Of a DNA stretch of 64,000 nucleotides, positions 63,344 to 64,000 are shown in pieces. The stretch's first letter is position 1, and the number at the start of each line of letters is the position of its first letter. A program made the translations under genes and the position numbers. Origin of the DNA: Bacteroides faecalis. GTDB lineage: Bacteria > Bacteroidota > Bacteroidia > Bacteroidales > Bacteroidaceae. The DNA is taken from NCBI RefSeq assembly GCF_003865075.1, contig NZ_BHWB01000008.1:124001-188000 (forward strand), given 5' to 3'. The notes below the pieces were generated by a model. It was not told the DNA's origin, ran no database searches, and worked only from the letters and a program-made list of their open reading frames with translations.

Positions 63344-64000
63344 ATGAATAATTTTATCTTTTACAGTCCTACCGAATTTGTGTTCGGAAGAGGTACGGAA
63401 GCTCAGACCGGAGTGTTGGTAAAGAAATATGGTGCACATAAAGTAATGGTGGTTTATGGCGGTGGCTCTGTGGTTCGTAGCGGACTTCTGGCGTGTGTGG
63501 AAAAATCCTTGCAGGAAGCAGGTATCGCTTATTGTATGCTTGGTGGTGTACAACCCAATCCGGTTGATACGAAAGTGTATGAAGGAATAGAGCTTTGCCG
63601 TAAAGAACAGGTAGATATGATGCTTGCCGTAGGAGGAGGTTCGGTCATTGATACCGCAAAAGCCATTGCTGCCGGAGCTCCTTATGACGGTGACTTCTGG
63701 GATTTTTATATCGGGAAATCTATCGTGACGAAGGCCTTGAAAGTAGCTGTCGTACTGACTATTCCTGCTGCCGGAAGCGAAGGTTCCGGTAACACAGTCA
63801 TAACCAAGGTAGATGGTTTACAGAAACTCAGTCTTCGTGTTCCTAGTTTGCTTCGTCCTGTTTTTGCAGTGATGAATCCGGAATTGACATATACACTTCC
63901 TCCTTTCCAAACTGCCTGTGGTATTGCGGATATGATGGCGCACATTATGGAACGCTACTTCACCAATACCCAAGAAGTGGAAATAGGCGACTGTCTTTGT
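63344..64000 (+). CDS. Iron-containing alcohol dehydrogenase, N-terminal part (cut by window end)
   Basis: The ATG at 63344 (MNNFIFYSPTEFVFGRGTE) opens a frame that runs off the right edge after 219 codons. The N-terminus, GGGSVVRSGL, MLAVGGGSVIDTAKAIAAGAPYDGDFWDF, and TIPAAGSEGSGNTVI are typical of BDH/YqdH-type group III alcohol dehydrogenases, which reduce aldehydes such as butanal with NAD(P)H and Fe2+ or Zn2+. The metal ligands near the C-terminus lie largely outside the window. Not part of the lipid pathway as far as can be seen. Confidence 0.92.
   Translation, partial: MNNFIFYSPTEFVFGRGTEAQTGVLVKKYGAHKVMVVYGGGSVVRSGLLACVEKSLQEAGIAYCMLGGVQPNPVDTKVYEGIELCRKEQVDMMLAVGGGSVIDTAKAIAAGAPYDGDFWDFYIGKSIVTKALKVAVVLTIPAAGSEGSGNTVITKVDGLQKLSLRVPSLLRPVFAVMNPELTYTLPPFQTACGIADMMAHIMERYFTNTQEVEIGDCLC

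Noticed and set aside
1..64000. CRISPR arrays, tRNA and rRNA genes
   Set aside because: I saw no regularly spaced repeat array, no CCA-ending cloverleaf pattern and no rRNA sequence in the window.

Overview
The window is from a Bacteroides-type gut anaerobe (Bacteroidales). The evidence is a SusC/SusD pair, many genes with signal peptides or lipoboxes for an outer-membrane lifestyle, almost no Shine-Dalgarno sequences, and repeated matches to the Bacteroides promoter boxes (-33 TTTG, -7 TAnnTTTG) in front of genes. The right end carries the ordered inositol-lipid cluster known from Bacteroides thetaiotaomicron and relatives. I see no tRNA, rRNA or CRISPR array.

Layout. 1-2595: end of a PKD-like lipoprotein gene cut by the window edge, then a periplasmic thioredoxin-like gene. 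2676-4525: a complete IS1182-family element with 35-bp ends that fold into terminator-like hairpins. 4600-11833 (minus): a four-gene operon made of an IclR regulator, a beta-propeller/diheme peroxidase-like protein, a lyxose-isomerase-like cupin, and a 1330-residue exported protein combining an NPCBM-like domain, a propeller, two CXXCH motifs and an FGE-like domain. This is the least explained metabolic locus here. 12035-13869: rlmH (broken by one base), a DUF4783 protein and nadC. 14064-17385: a sigma factor operon with a membrane/beta-barrel hybrid protein and small exported proteins. 17491-18429: nitronate monooxygenase. 18720-19517: a dead alanine dehydrogenase gene. 19644-21546: an ECF sigma/anti-sigma pair. 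21948-29290: a metalloprotease-SusC-SusD operon whose leader is interrupted by an IS1380-family element (29306-30898, 5-bp target duplication GATTA).

31079-34406: M23 peptidase and C69 dipeptidase. 34588-36191: a fused and frameshifted TPR/beta-propeller pseudogene. 36355-38100: phosphohexomutase. 38307-44347 (minus): a large DUF4062-STAND NTPase-TPR gene, an NLR-like candidate immune or signalling protein, split by a group II intron (40408-42824) lying in ANTISENSE. Removing the intron restores an exact 1207-codon reading frame. 44641-51145 (minus): NudC, an ABC-F ATPase with a leader-peptide-like 5' region, an rcl-like operon (RclA- and RclC-like proteins, AraC regulator) and cytidine deaminase. 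51257-56362: LysM glucosaminidase, type II NADH dehydrogenase, membrane histidine kinase. 56440-58003: DUF5686 pseudogene. 58112-62243: inositol-lipid synthesis (inositol-phosphate synthase, PgpA-like phosphatase, GtrA-like protein, CDP-alcohol phosphatidyltransferase, Aur1/PAP2-like enzyme), followed by a flippase-like membrane protein and an iron alcohol dehydrogenase cut by the window edge.

The window shows unusual recent gene damage: three mobile-element insertions, one of them inside a gene and one inside an operon leader, and at least four frameshifted or deleted genes (rlmH, ald, TPR/propeller, DUF5686). The most striking observations are the antisense group II intron in the DUF4062-STAND gene, the IS1380 insertion between a promoter and its SusCD operon, and the IclR-controlled heme-protein operon.
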